Shown one piece after another: positions 6,617-14,755 of a DNA stretch of 64,000 nt (positions within the stretch are counted from its first letter, which is position 1; each line of letters begins with the position of its first letter). A program made the translations under genes and the position numbers. The notes beneath the pieces were generated by a model. The model made no database searches, was not told where the DNA came from, and worked only from the letters and a program-made list of their open reading frames with translations. The stretch is from Pseudomonas sp. Root71 (GTDB taxonomy: Bacteria > Pseudomonadota > Gammaproteobacteria > Pseudomonadales > Pseudomonadaceae), in the NCBI RefSeq assembly GCF_001429045.1, contig NZ_LMHY01000030.1, forward strand, positions 124,001 to 188,000, given 5' to 3'.

Positions 6617-8365
6617 ATGCCTGCCGAAGCGCACTTTCTTCCCGACATCGACTGCGATGTGCTGATTGTTGGCTCCGGTGCGGCGGGACTGTCGACGGCC
6701 GTGACCGCCGCGTGGCATGGGCTGAAAGTCATAGTGGTGGAAAAAGACCCGGTGTTCGGCGGTGCCACGGCCTGGTCCGGTGGCTGGGCCTGGGTCCCTT
6801 GCAACCCGCTGGCCCGGCGCGCGGGCATTGTCGAAGACGTTGAACTGCCGCGCACTTACCTGAAACACGAACTGGGCGAGCGCTTTGATCCGGCGATGAT
6901 CGACGCTTTCCTGGAAGCCGGCCCCCGGATGGTGTCGTTCTTCGAGCAGCACACCTCGCTGCAGTTCGCCGACGGCAACGCCATCGCCGACATTCATGGC
7001 GACACGCCCGGGGCCGGCACCGGAGGACGCTCGGTGATCGCCGCCCCTTACGACGCACGAAAAGTCGGCGCGCTACTCAAGCGCCTGCGCAAAACCATGC
7101 GGGAAACATCGTTCATGGGCATGCCGATCATGGCGGGGGCGGACCTCACGGCATTCCTCAACCTGACCCGTTCGCTGTCGGCGGCCTGGCACGTTACGCG
7201 GCGTTTCAGCCGGCACCTGTTCGATCTCGCCATGCATGGCCGGGCGATGCAGCTGGTCAACGGCGTGGCCTTGGTGGCACGCCTGGCGAAATCCGCCGAT
7301 GACCTCGGCGTGTTGCTCTGGGAATCAGCGCCCGTGAGCCGATTGCTGCGCGAGAATGATCAGGTACGAGGTGCAGTGGTCATCACCGCCAAAGGCTCGG
7401 TGCGCATCCATGCACGCAAGGCCGTGGTGCTCGCCGCGGGTGGTTTCGCCAATGACATCCAACGCCGCAAGGCACTGTTCCCCCGCACGCCGACCGGGCA
7501 TGAACATCTGGCCTTGCCGCCCCTCGGCGTTTGCGGCGATGGCCTGCGCCTGGGCGAAAGTGCCGGTGCCCGGGTCAATAGCGACATGGCGTCCGCCGTC
7601 GCCTGGGCGCCGGTTTCGCAAGTGCCGCACAGCGACGGCAGCACGGGACACTTCCCGCACATCATCGAGCGTGGCAAACCCGGCATCATCGGTGTGCTGA
7701 GCAACGGCCAGCGCTTCGTCAATGAAGCCAACGGCTACTACGACTACGTCACGGCCATGGTCGCCGCCGCCCCGCCGGGTGAAGAGGTGGCGTCGTGGCT
7801 GATCTGCACCCATGGCTTTCAGCGTCGATATGGCCTGGGCATCTCTCGGCCATTTCCGGTGCCGCTGTCATCCTTCATCCGCAGCGGCTATCTGAAAACC
7901 GGCAACACCCTTGAGGAATTGGCTGCAGCCTGCGGCATCGACCCGGTTGGCTTGCGCAGCACCGTGTCGGACTACAACCGCCACGCGCGCAACGGTGAGG
8001 ACCCGCAGTTCGGTCGTGGTTCCACGCCTTACAACCGCAAGCAGGGTGACGCACTGCAACGACCCAACCCATGCGTCGCGCCGATCAAACAAGGCCCCTT
8101 CTATGCCGTGAAAGTCCAGCCGGGCTGCTTCGGCACCTTCGCCGGGCTCAAGGTCAACCAACATGCCCAGGTCCTGGATAGCGCGGCACAACCCATCGCC
8201 GGCCTGTACGCGGCGGGCGGCGACATGGCCAGCATCATGGGCGGTCACTACCCCGCTGGCGGCATCAATCTCGGCCCGGCGCTGACGTTCGGCTACATCG
8301 CCGCGCGCCACATCGCAGGCGTCACGGCTTATGAAAAGGAGATCGACCATGCAGCACATCGTTAA
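6617..8365 (+). CDS. FAD-dependent dehydrogenase, 3-ketosteroid delta-1-dehydrogenase-like
   Basis: 582 residues of the fumarate reductase/KstD flavoprotein superfamily. The N-terminal dinucleotide fold shows GSGAAG at 19-24 and the FAD-ribose acidic residue E42. A substrate domain covers the middle, and the C-terminal flavin segment reads NLGPALTFGYIAARHIAG. Near that end, Y545-P-A-G-G549 matches the Tyr and Gly (Y487 and G491 in Rhodococcus KstD1) that hold the substrate ketone and promote its enolisation. The family desaturates the carbon-carbon bond next to a ring ketone. I infer desaturation of a keto-cyclohexane acid here, not of a steroid, because the neighbours are QuiC-like. ATG at 6617 follows CGGAG. 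It overlaps the next gene by 17 bp. Cytoplasmic; no signal peptide is seen. Confidence 0.8.
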   Translation: MPAEAHFLPDIDCDVLIVGSGAAGLSTAVTAAWHGLKVIVVEKDPVFGGATAWSGGWAWVPCNPLARRAGIVEDVELPRTYLKHELGERFDPAMIDAFLEAGPRMVSFFEQHTSLQFADGNAIADIHGDTPGAGTGGRSVIAAPYDARKVGALLKRLRKTMRETSFMGMPIMAGADLTAFLNLTRSLSAAWHVTRRFSRHLFDLAMHGRAMQLVNGVALVARLAKSADDLGVLLWESAPVSRLLRENDQVRGAVVITAKGSVRIHARKAVVLAAGGFANDIQRRKALFPRTPTGHEHLALPPLGVCGDGLRLGESAGARVNSDMASAVAWAPVSQVPHSDGSTGHFPHIIERGKPGIIGVLSNGQRFVNEANGYYDYVTAMVAAAPPGEEVASWLICTHGFQRRYGLGISRPFPVPLSSFIRSGYLKTGNTLEELAAACGIDPVGLRSTVSDYNRHARNGEDPQFGRGSTPYNRKQGDALQRPNPCVAPIKQGPFYAVKVQPGCFGTFAGLKVNQHAQVLDSAAQPIAGLYAAGGDMASIMGGHYPAGGINLGPALTFGYIAARHIAGVTAYEKEIDHAAHR

Positions 8366-9182
8366 CGCACAGGGTTTGAACATGCCGAAACTCGGCCTCG
8401 GCACCTGGCCAATGCTCGGCGAGGAATGCACCCGTGCCGTGGAGCAGGCTCTGGCTCTGGGTTACCGGCACATCGACACGGCAGCGGCCTACAACAACGA
8501 AGACGCTGTCGGTCAGGCGCTGACGAACAGTCCGACACCCCGCGAGCAGATCCACGTCACGACCAAAGTCTGGTGGGACCAACTGCAACCCGACGCCATG
8601 CGCCACTCCATGGACCGCAGCCTCAAAGCCCTGCGCAGCGAATACGTCGACCTGTTCATGCTCCATTGGCCATCCACCGATTGGGATTTGCCGCGCACCA
8701 TAGAAACCCTGGTGTCGTTCAGGGAGCAAGGCCTGGCGCGCAACATTGGCGTGGCGAATTTTCCACTGCACTTGCTACGCAAAGTCGTCGAAGAACTGGG
8801 GGCTCCGCTGTCGGCGATCCAGGTCGAGTACCACGTGCTGCTCGGACAAAACGCCCTGCTCAACTACGCCCGTCAACAGGATCTTGCGCTGACAGCCTAC
8901 ACGCCACTGGCGCGCAACAAGGTATCCGACATTCCGGCCATCCAGCAGATCGCCGCGAAACACGGCGTACTGCCGACCCAGGTCGCGCTCAAATGGCTGC
9001 TCGATCAACCCAACGTGGCCGCGATCCCCAAGGCCAGCAGCGAGTCCAATCAATTGGCCAATCTCGCGGCGATGGATGTGCGACTGGATGATGAAGACCG
9101 TGCCTTGATCGCCAGCCTGTCCAAACGCGAGCGTCAGGTCAGCCCCGACTTTGCGCCGGTATGGGATGCGTTCGACGAATAA
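8349..9182 (+). CDS. Aldo/keto reductase
   Basis: 277-residue NADPH-dependent (beta/alpha)8 reductase, close to the 2,5-diketo-gluconate reductase group. The catalytic tetrad is visible as D43 (HIDTA), Y48 (AAAYNNE), K73 (VTTKVWW) and H106 (MLHWP). The cofactor-binding end carries AIPKASSESN. The ATG at 8349 follows AAGGAG and lies within the last codons of the FAD dehydrogenase gene, so the two are translationally coupled. It probably reduces or oxidises a keto group of the substrate handled by its partner. No terminator is seen directly after it; 9183-9408 shows nothing I can identify. Confidence 0.85.
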   Translation: MQHIVNAQGLNMPKLGLGTWPMLGEECTRAVEQALALGYRHIDTAAAYNNEDAVGQALTNSPTPREQIHVTTKVWWDQLQPDAMRHSMDRSLKALRSEYVDLFMLHWPSTDWDLPRTIETLVSFREQGLARNIGVANFPLHLLRKVVEELGAPLSAIQVEYHVLLGQNALLNYARQQDLALTAYTPLARNKVSDIPAIQQIAAKHGVLPTQVALKWLLDQPNVAAIPKASSESNQLANLAAMDVRLDDEDRALIASLSKRERQVSPDFAPVWDAFDE

Positions 9183-9408
9183 TCCGCAAGACCGGCGATC
9201 GCCCTTACGATAAAAAACCATCGTCCTACGGAATTCGATGGGTTATCCGTGTTCAATACAAGCCTGAAACCTTCTCGGCAGCCCTTCACGGGTAGCCGGG
9301 AATTGACCTGTGCGCGGAAAAAAGACGGACGGCCGGACTGGCGCCCCTCCCACTTGGCAGCAACACTCATCGCACAGAGCTTTACCCGGAACAGAAGAGG
9401 ATTCGCAC

Positions 9409-10302
9409 ATGCTATGGAAAAAAGGCCGACGCAGCGACAACGTGGTCGACGCCCGGGGCGATGATGTTGGTGGCGGTGGCGGCGGCATGCGTTTTGGCGG
9501 TGGCAAGGGCCTGAGCCTGACGGCGATCCTCTTGATTGTCGGCATCGGCTGGATCACCGGCCAGGATCCGTTGCAAATCCTCGGACAACTGACCGGGCAA
9601 ATGGAGCAGCAATCGGCGCCCGCCACCAACCAGAGTCGCCAGGCACCGCCGGCCAATGATGAGAGCGCTGAGTTCGTGCGCTCGATCCTCGGCGACACCG
9701 AAGACACCTGGGGCGCGATATTCCAGCAGGCCGGCCGCCAATATAAGGACCCGACCCTGGTGTTGTTCAGCAACCGCGTGAATTCGGCCTGCGGTCTGGC
9801 CACCTCGGCGACCGGCCCCTTCTATTGCCCGGCCGACCAGAAGGTCTACCTGGACATGGCGTTCTTCCAGGAAATGTCCCAACGCTTTTCCGCTGCGGGC
9901 GACTTCGCCCAGGCCTACGTGATCGCTCACGAAGTCGGACACCACGTGCAGACCTTGCTCGGGGTGTCCGCGAAAATTCAGGCCGCACGCCAGCAAGGCC
10001 GGCAGATGGAGGGTGACGGTGGTTTGCTGGTTCGCCAGGAACTTCAGGCCGATTGCCTGGCCGGCGTCTGGGCCAACAATGCGCAGAAGCGCCTGAACTG
10101 GCTGGAACCAGGCGACATCGAAGAAGCACTGAACGCCGCGAACGCCATCGGTGACGATCGTTTGCAGCAGCAGGGTCAGGGCCGTGTAGTCCCGGACTCG
10201 TTCACCCACGGTACGTCAGCGCAACGGGTGCGCTGGTTCAAAACCGGTTTCGCCCAAGGCCAGGTTGGCCAGTGCGATACCTTTGCGGCGAAAAATCTGT
10301 AA
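9409..10302 (+). CDS. ypfJ: YpfJ-type neutral zinc metallopeptidase
   Basis: 297 residues. A short, glycine-rich cytoplasmic N-terminus (GGGGGGMRFGGGKG, about 21-34) is followed by one membrane segment (about 36-50), then a periplasmic domain with the zinc motif HEVGH at 174-178. Members are about 290 residues and their substrates are unknown. The frame is open from 9310, but ATG at 9409 follows AGAGGA and fits the usual start. The stop codon is directly followed by the ATG of the secreted hydrolase gene, so both are likely co-translated. Confidence 0.85.
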   Translation: MLWKKGRRSDNVVDARGDDVGGGGGGMRFGGGKGLSLTAILLIVGIGWITGQDPLQILGQLTGQMEQQSAPATNQSRQAPPANDESAEFVRSILGDTEDTWGAIFQQAGRQYKDPTLVLFSNRVNSACGLATSATGPFYCPADQKVYLDMAFFQEMSQRFSAAGDFAQAYVIAHEVGHHVQTLLGVSAKIQAARQQGRQMEGDGGLLVRQELQADCLAGVWANNAQKRLNWLEPGDIEEALNAANAIGDDRLQQQGQGRVVPDSFTHGTSAQRVRWFKTGFAQGQVGQCDTFAAKNL

Positions 10303-11262
10303 ATGAAGAAGTGGTTGTTGGTTGTTCTGTTTACTTGCGCAACGTCCCAGGCCGCCGAGCCTGGGGTCAAGGAACTCAGCTCAGGGCGCCTGCTGTTGAA
10401 GTCAGGTGAAATCGCGGTGGGCATCAGCCCCGCTCCGGCAAAAATCGAACGGGTGCTGATCATCCTCCATGGTCGCTTGCGCAACGCGCAAACCTACCTG
10501 CAGAGCGGTGAGCACGCCGCCGAACTGGCCGGGCAAAGCGCAACGACCCTGGTGATCGCCCCGCAATTCCTCAATGAAACTGACGTTGCGGTCCATCCGG
10601 TGGCCGACACCGTTTTGCGCTGGCAAGGCAATGAATGGATGGCCGGCGGCGAATCCACGGCACCGTTTCGGCTGAGCTCCTACGCGGCGCTCGACGAAAT
10701 CATCGCCCGCTTGGGCGACCATCAGCAGTTTCCGGATGTGAAGCAAATCGTCATCGCCGGGCACTCCGGTGGCGCGCAGGTGGTTCAGCGCTATGCGTTG
10801 CTCGGCCACGCGCAATCCGAGCTCGATGCGGCCGGCGTGCAGGTGCGCTACGTGATCGCCAATCCGTCCTCCTACGCTTATTTCGATGAGCGTCGACCGG
10901 TAGCGTTCAGCCACGCCGGTTGCCCGAATTTCAATCGCTGGAAGTACGGGCTGGCGGATTTACCGGCCTACGCCGAAGGACAAACCGCCGCGCAGTTGCA
11001 GGAAAGTTACCTCAAGCGTGAAGTCGTTTACCTGCTGGGGCAGCAGGACATCGATCCGAACCATCCGGCGCTGGACAAGAGTTGTGAGGCCAAAGCGCAA
11101 GGGCCGTCTCGATTGGCCCGCGGGCGTTACTACTTCGATTATCTGAAGCGGTTGCAACCGCAAGGGTTGAAGCAGCAACTGATTGAAGTGCCCGGGGTCG
11201 GACATGATGGGGATGGGATGTTTACATCGCCGGAGGGGCAGAAGGCGTTGTTTGGGCAATGA
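10303..11262 (+). CDS. Secreted alpha/beta hydrolase
   Basis: 319 residues. A signal peptide (MKKWLLVVLFTCATSQA, cleavage near residue 18) targets it to the periplasm or outside. The mature part has an alpha/beta-hydrolase fold with the nucleophile elbow GHSGG (serine near residue 156), an oxyanion segment LIILHGRLRN near residue 52 and a likely catalytic histidine in GVGHDGDG near residue 303. The substrate is unknown; the general shape suggests an esterase or lipase-like enzyme. ATG at 10303 starts directly after the TAA of ypfJ, so expression is tied to that gene. Confidence 0.75.
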   Translation: MKKWLLVVLFTCATSQAAEPGVKELSSGRLLLKSGEIAVGISPAPAKIERVLIILHGRLRNAQTYLQSGEHAAELAGQSATTLVIAPQFLNETDVAVHPVADTVLRWQGNEWMAGGESTAPFRLSSYAALDEIIARLGDHQQFPDVKQIVIAGHSGGAQVVQRYALLGHAQSELDAAGVQVRYVIANPSSYAYFDERRPVAFSHAGCPNFNRWKYGLADLPAYAEGQTAAQLQESYLKREVVYLLGQQDIDPNHPALDKSCEAKAQGPSRLARGRYYFDYLKRLQPQGLKQQLIEVPGVGHDGDGMFTSPEGQKALFGQ

Positions 11263-11288
11263 CTCTTGTAGTGCCTGGGCCTGTCTCT

Positions 11289-11377
11289 TCGCGAGCAAGC
11301 CCGCTCCCACATTGGATCTGCGTGAACACGACATCGTGAACAACACAGAATCATTGTGGGAGCGGGCTTGCTCGCGA
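11289..11377. repeat. REP pair, family A
   Basis: Inverted arms of the GTGGGAGCGGGCTTGCTCGC unit flank a 45-bp spacer, between the convergent hydrolase and HAD genes. Confidence 0.9.
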
Positions 11378-11403
11378 AAGCGGTTGACCAGGCAACGAAG
11401 CAC

Positions 11404-11997
11404 TCAAGCCAACAGCATCTGCCGCAACTCGACACAATCCGCCGCATGCCAATCAGTCAATTCCGGCCATGGATTATCCGGCAGATTCACCAATACAGTC
11501 CGCGCTCCCGCCGCCCGCCCACAATCGAGATCGAAGCGGTAGTCGCCAACCATCACCATCTCGCTCGCCGGTACATTCCAAGCTTCGGCCAGTTTCAGCA
11601 ACCCGCCCGGATGCGGCTTGGGCGGCGCATCATCGCGGCCCAATACATCCTCCAGCGCAAAGCAGTCGGCCAGGCCAATGGCCTCCAGCGTGACATGTGC
11701 CAGCTCCCGGGCATTGCGCGTGAGAATGCCCAGGCGATAACCGCGCCCGGCCAGTTCGCGCACCAGTTCCACCGCACCCGGTGCCGGTTGCGAACCGAGG
11801 GCCAGGTCCCGCTCATGCTCCAGCAGCCACGCATGTTTGGCTGCGGCTTCATCGGCCGGCAGTGCGGCGAGGTGGGTCAGGATGTCGTGTTCGGCAGGGA
11901 TCGCCAATGCCACGCGAATCGCCGCGAAGTCGTGCACGGCCACGGTCAGGGTGCCGTCCATGTCGAACACCCAGTGACGCACGCCGGCCAGGCTCAT
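11404..11997 (-). CDS. HAD-superfamily (IA) hydrolase
   Basis: 197 residues with HAD motif I DMDGT (D12 and D14), motif II TRN near residue 90, a lysine in PKPHPGG near 130 and the final acidic motif GDYRFD near 152-157. These support a phosphatase of the phosphoglycolate-phosphatase-like group; the natural substrate is unknown. The frame is open to 12108, but ATG at 11997 overlaps the tesB stop as ATGA, so translation is coupled to tesB. Confidence 0.85.
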   Translation of the reverse strand: MSLAGVRHWVFDMDGTLTVAVHDFAAIRVALAIPAEHDILTHLAALPADEAAAKHAWLLEHERDLALGSQPAPGAVELVRELAGRGYRLGILTRNARELAHVTLEAIGLADCFALEDVLGRDDAPPKPHPGGLLKLAEAWNVPASEMVMVGDYRFDLDCGRAAGARTVLVNLPDNPWPELTDWHAADCVELRQMLLA

Positions 11998-12863
11998 GCC
12001 CAATCCTTGCGATGACGGATCAAGCCTTCCTGGGTGACCGAGGCCACCAATTGTCCGGCACGGTTGAACACGCTGCCACGGGAGAATCCACGGGAGTTGC
12101 CGGCCCATGGACTATCCATTGCGTAAAGCAACCAGTCATCGGCACGCAGATCCTGGTGGAACCACAACGCGTGATCGAGGCTGGCCACCTGCATGTCCTT
12201 GTTCCAGACCGTTTTGCCATGGGGCTGCATCGAGGTGACCAGCAGACCGAAGTCCGAGGCATAGGCCAGCAGGTATTTATGCAGCGCCGGCGAATCGGCC
12301 AACGCCCCGTCGGCGCGGAACCAGACGTACTTGACCGGATCGGAGGGCAGCGGGTTGTAGGGATCTTTCTCGGTCACTGGGCGAAATTCGATCGGCTTAG
12401 GGCACAGCAATTTTTCGCGCATTTTCTCGGGGATCAGGTGCGCGCGCTGCTGGGTGATCTCCAGCTCCGATGGCAGGTTTTCCGGACCGACCACTTGCGG
12501 CATTTCGGACTGGTGCTGGAAGCCTTCTTCGTCGTACTGGAACGACGCACTACAGGTGAAGATCGGGTGGCCCTTCTGGATCGCCGTCACCCGGCGCGTG
12601 CTGAAACTGCCACCGTCACGCACCCGGTCAACCTGATACACCACCGGCAACCCGGCATCGCCCGGTCGCAGGAAATAGCCGTGCATCGAATGCACATGGC
12701 GCGCCTCTTCCACCGTCTGACTGGCCGCCGACAGCGACTGACCGAGTACCTGACCACCGAACAGCTGACGAAAGCCCAGATCCTGGCTACGGCCACGGAA
12801 CAGGTTTTCTTCGATCGGTTCCAGGGTCAGCAGGTCGACCAGATCATCCAACACTTGGCTCAT
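11994..12863 (-). CDS. tesB: Acyl-CoA thioesterase II
   Basis: 289 residues, the usual size for TesB, with two hot-dog domains. Family motifs include RGRSQDLGFRQLFGGQVLGQ near residues 23-42, the acidic residue in ASLDHALWFH near 227, SRGFSRG near 255 and the glutamine in VTQEGLI near 277, which together correspond to the Asp/Thr-or-Ser/Gln catalytic network. It hydrolyses acyl-CoA to free fatty acid and CoA in the cytoplasm. ATG at 12863 follows GAGGAG. Co-transcribed with the HAD gene. Confidence 0.95.
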   Translation of the reverse strand: MSQVLDDLVDLLTLEPIEENLFRGRSQDLGFRQLFGGQVLGQSLSAASQTVEEARHVHSMHGYFLRPGDAGLPVVYQVDRVRDGGSFSTRRVTAIQKGHPIFTCSASFQYDEEGFQHQSEMPQVVGPENLPSELEITQQRAHLIPEKMREKLLCPKPIEFRPVTEKDPYNPLPSDPVKYVWFRADGALADSPALHKYLLAYASDFGLLVTSMQPHGKTVWNKDMQVASLDHALWFHQDLRADDWLLYAMDSPWAGNSRGFSRGSVFNRAGQLVASVTQEGLIRHRKDWA

Positions 12864-12967
12864 TCAGATGCTCCTCACGCAAAACATTGCCGCGCAGCCT
12901 TGGCTGCAACGCTCGATTCAGTTTCTGGACTCTACCCATGGGGGCCATTGTAAACGTCCGTGCCAGG

Positions 12968-13537
12968 TTATCCATGCAAGGTTTGCAGCCATTGCTCCCG
13001 GCTGATGCGATACAGCACATGCCGACGCAACGGATGATCGACGTCGAGTCGCGGGTGATCGAAGTCATTTTCCGGATCATGGTGCATGCCGATGGCCTGC
13101 ATGACTTTCTCTGACGGCAGGTTGGTTTGCGTAGTGAAGGCCACGACCTCTTTCAGCGGTAAGCGGTCGAACCCGCAGCGCAGAGCGGTCCACGCCGCTT
13201 CACTGGCGTAACCCAACCCCCAGTGCTCGCGGGCCAGGCGCCAGCCGATTTCCGTGGCCGGGGTAAAGGGTGCATCGAAACCGACTACGCCAAGCCCGGT
13301 AAACCCGATGAACTGGCCAGAGTCCTTGCGCTGCAAAGCCCAGAGACCATAACCGTGCTCGGCGAAATGACCACGGATTCGCCCGATCAATGATGCGCTT
13401 TCCAGTCGGCTCAAGGTTGCCGGGAAATAGCGCATCACCTGCGGATCGGCACACATCGCCGCAAAGTCAGGTAAATCTTCATCGCGCCACTGGCGCAACA
13501 GCAGCCGGGCGCTTTCAAGTTCCAGTATTGGCTCCAT
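12968..13537 (-). CDS. GNAT-family N-acetyltransferase (RimJ/RimL type)
   Basis: 189 residues of the Acetyltransf_3 type: LESARLLLRQWRDEDLPDFA at the N-terminus, EIGWRLAREHWGLGYASEA as the acetyl-CoA binding region near residues 90-108, and AFTTQTNLPSEKVMQAIGM near 132-150. Such proteins acetylate ribosomal proteins, small amines or antibiotics. The target is unknown. ATG at 13537 follows GGGGAG and is preferred to the longer frame from 13567. It lies 104 bp upstream of tesB on the same strand. Confidence 0.85.
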   Translation of the reverse strand: MEPILELESARLLLRQWRDEDLPDFAAMCADPQVMRYFPATLSRLESASLIGRIRGHFAEHGYGLWALQRKDSGQFIGFTGLGVVGFDAPFTPATEIGWRLAREHWGLGYASEAAWTALRCGFDRLPLKEVVAFTTQTNLPSEKVMQAIGMHHDPENDFDHPRLDVDHPLRRHVLYRISREQWLQTLHG

Positions 13538-13615
13538 TGCTCCCCGCCCTCCGTTTGCATGCCGCAAGTCTACAACGCTGGTAGGATTCTTCTCTCATTC
13601 CTGAATGAAATCATC

Positions 13616-14536
13616 ATGCCGCTCCCGCTGATTTATCACGAAGACTACAGCCCCGAGTTTCCGGCGGATCACCGCTTCCCCATGGACAAGTTCCGCCTGT
13701 TGCGCGATCACCTGGTGGACAGCGGCCTGACCCGCGATGCCGACCTGTTGCGCCCGGAGCTGTGTCCCGCAGAGATTCTCGCCCTCGCCCATGACCCTTC
13801 ATACATCGAGCGCTACATGAGTGGCGAATTATCCCGCGAAGACCAGCGCCGCCTCGGCCTGCCCTGGAACGAAGCCCTGGCCCGGCGTACGGTGCGGGCG
13901 GTGGGCGGCTCGTTGCTGGCAGCCGAGCAGGCGCTGGAGCATGGTCTGGCCTGCCACCTGGCGGGCGGCACCCACCATGCGCACTACGACTACCCGGCCG
14001 GGTTCTGCATCTTCAATGACCTGGCGGTGATCAGCCATTACCTGCTGGAAAGTGGTCGGGTGAATCGGGTGCTGATCTTCGATTGCGATGTGCATCAGGG
14101 CGACGGGACCGCGCGAATACTGCACAACACTCCGGAAGCGGTGACCGTTTCCCTGCACTGCGAGAAGAACTTTCCCACACGCAAGGCCGAAAGTGACTGG
14201 GACATTCCGCTGCCCAACGGCATGGGCGATGTCGACTACCTGAAGGTGGTGGACGATGCACTCAACTACCTGTTGCCGCTCTACCAGCCGGACCTGGTGC
14301 TGTATGACGCCGGAGTCGATGTGCACAAGGACGACGCCCTGGGTTATCTGAAGCTGACAGACGAAGGCGTCGCCGCCCGCGATGAAAGCGTGATGCGCCA
14401 TTGCCTGGGCCGCGACATTCCGCTGGTCGGGGTGATCGGCGGCGGCTACAGCAAGGACCGCCAGGCCCTGGCCCGCCGTCACGGCATCCTCCATCACAGC
14501 GCGCAGCGCGTCTGGCAGTCATCAGGTTGTCACTGA
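13616..14536 (+). CDS. Histone deacetylase-like (HDAC superfamily) amidohydrolase
   Basis: 306 residues of the arginase/deacetylase fold. The zinc site and charge-relay residues are visible: GGTHHAHYD (H120, H121), FDCDVHQGDGT (D158, H160) and YDAGVDVH near residue 250, with GGGYSKD near 285 as the C-terminal loop. Bacterial relatives deacetylate acetyl-lysine proteins, acetoin-pathway proteins or acetylpolyamines; which applies here is unknown. It is divergent from the acetyltransferase gene 78 bp away, which is suggestive but not proof of an acetylation/deacetylation pair. The start at 13616 has only a weak ribosome binding site. Confidence 0.85.
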   Translation: MPLPLIYHEDYSPEFPADHRFPMDKFRLLRDHLVDSGLTRDADLLRPELCPAEILALAHDPSYIERYMSGELSREDQRRLGLPWNEALARRTVRAVGGSLLAAEQALEHGLACHLAGGTHHAHYDYPAGFCIFNDLAVISHYLLESGRVNRVLIFDCDVHQGDGTARILHNTPEAVTVSLHCEKNFPTRKAESDWDIPLPNGMGDVDYLKVVDDALNYLLPLYQPDLVLYDAGVDVHKDDALGYLKLTDEGVAARDESVMRHCLGRDIPLVGVIGGGYSKDRQALARRHGILHHSAQRVWQSSGCH

Positions 14537-14668
14537 GTTGTGGATGCTTTACCCACAATGCCTGTGGAACTGCCTGTGGATAACCTGAGTGAAAGGGCCT
14601 GTAGCCCATGCTGCGTATAGGCTACAGAACGGTGGTTGTTTTTTAACCAGCCCTCCAATACACCGATC

Positions 14669-14706
14669 ATCCCTGTGGGAGCGAGCTTGCTCGCTCCCAC
14701 AGGGAT
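14669..14706. repeat. Compact palindromic REP hairpin
   Basis: The two REP arms (ATCCCTGTGGGAGCGAGC and its complement) are fused with almost no loop, giving a near-perfect 38-bp palindrome between the HDAC-like gene and the flavoprotein gene. Other family-A units have 30-50 bp between arms. Confidence 0.85.
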
Positions 14707-14755
14707 TCGGGCTGGTAGAATGCCCGGCTTATCCCGCCAGACCGCAGCGCATCCC

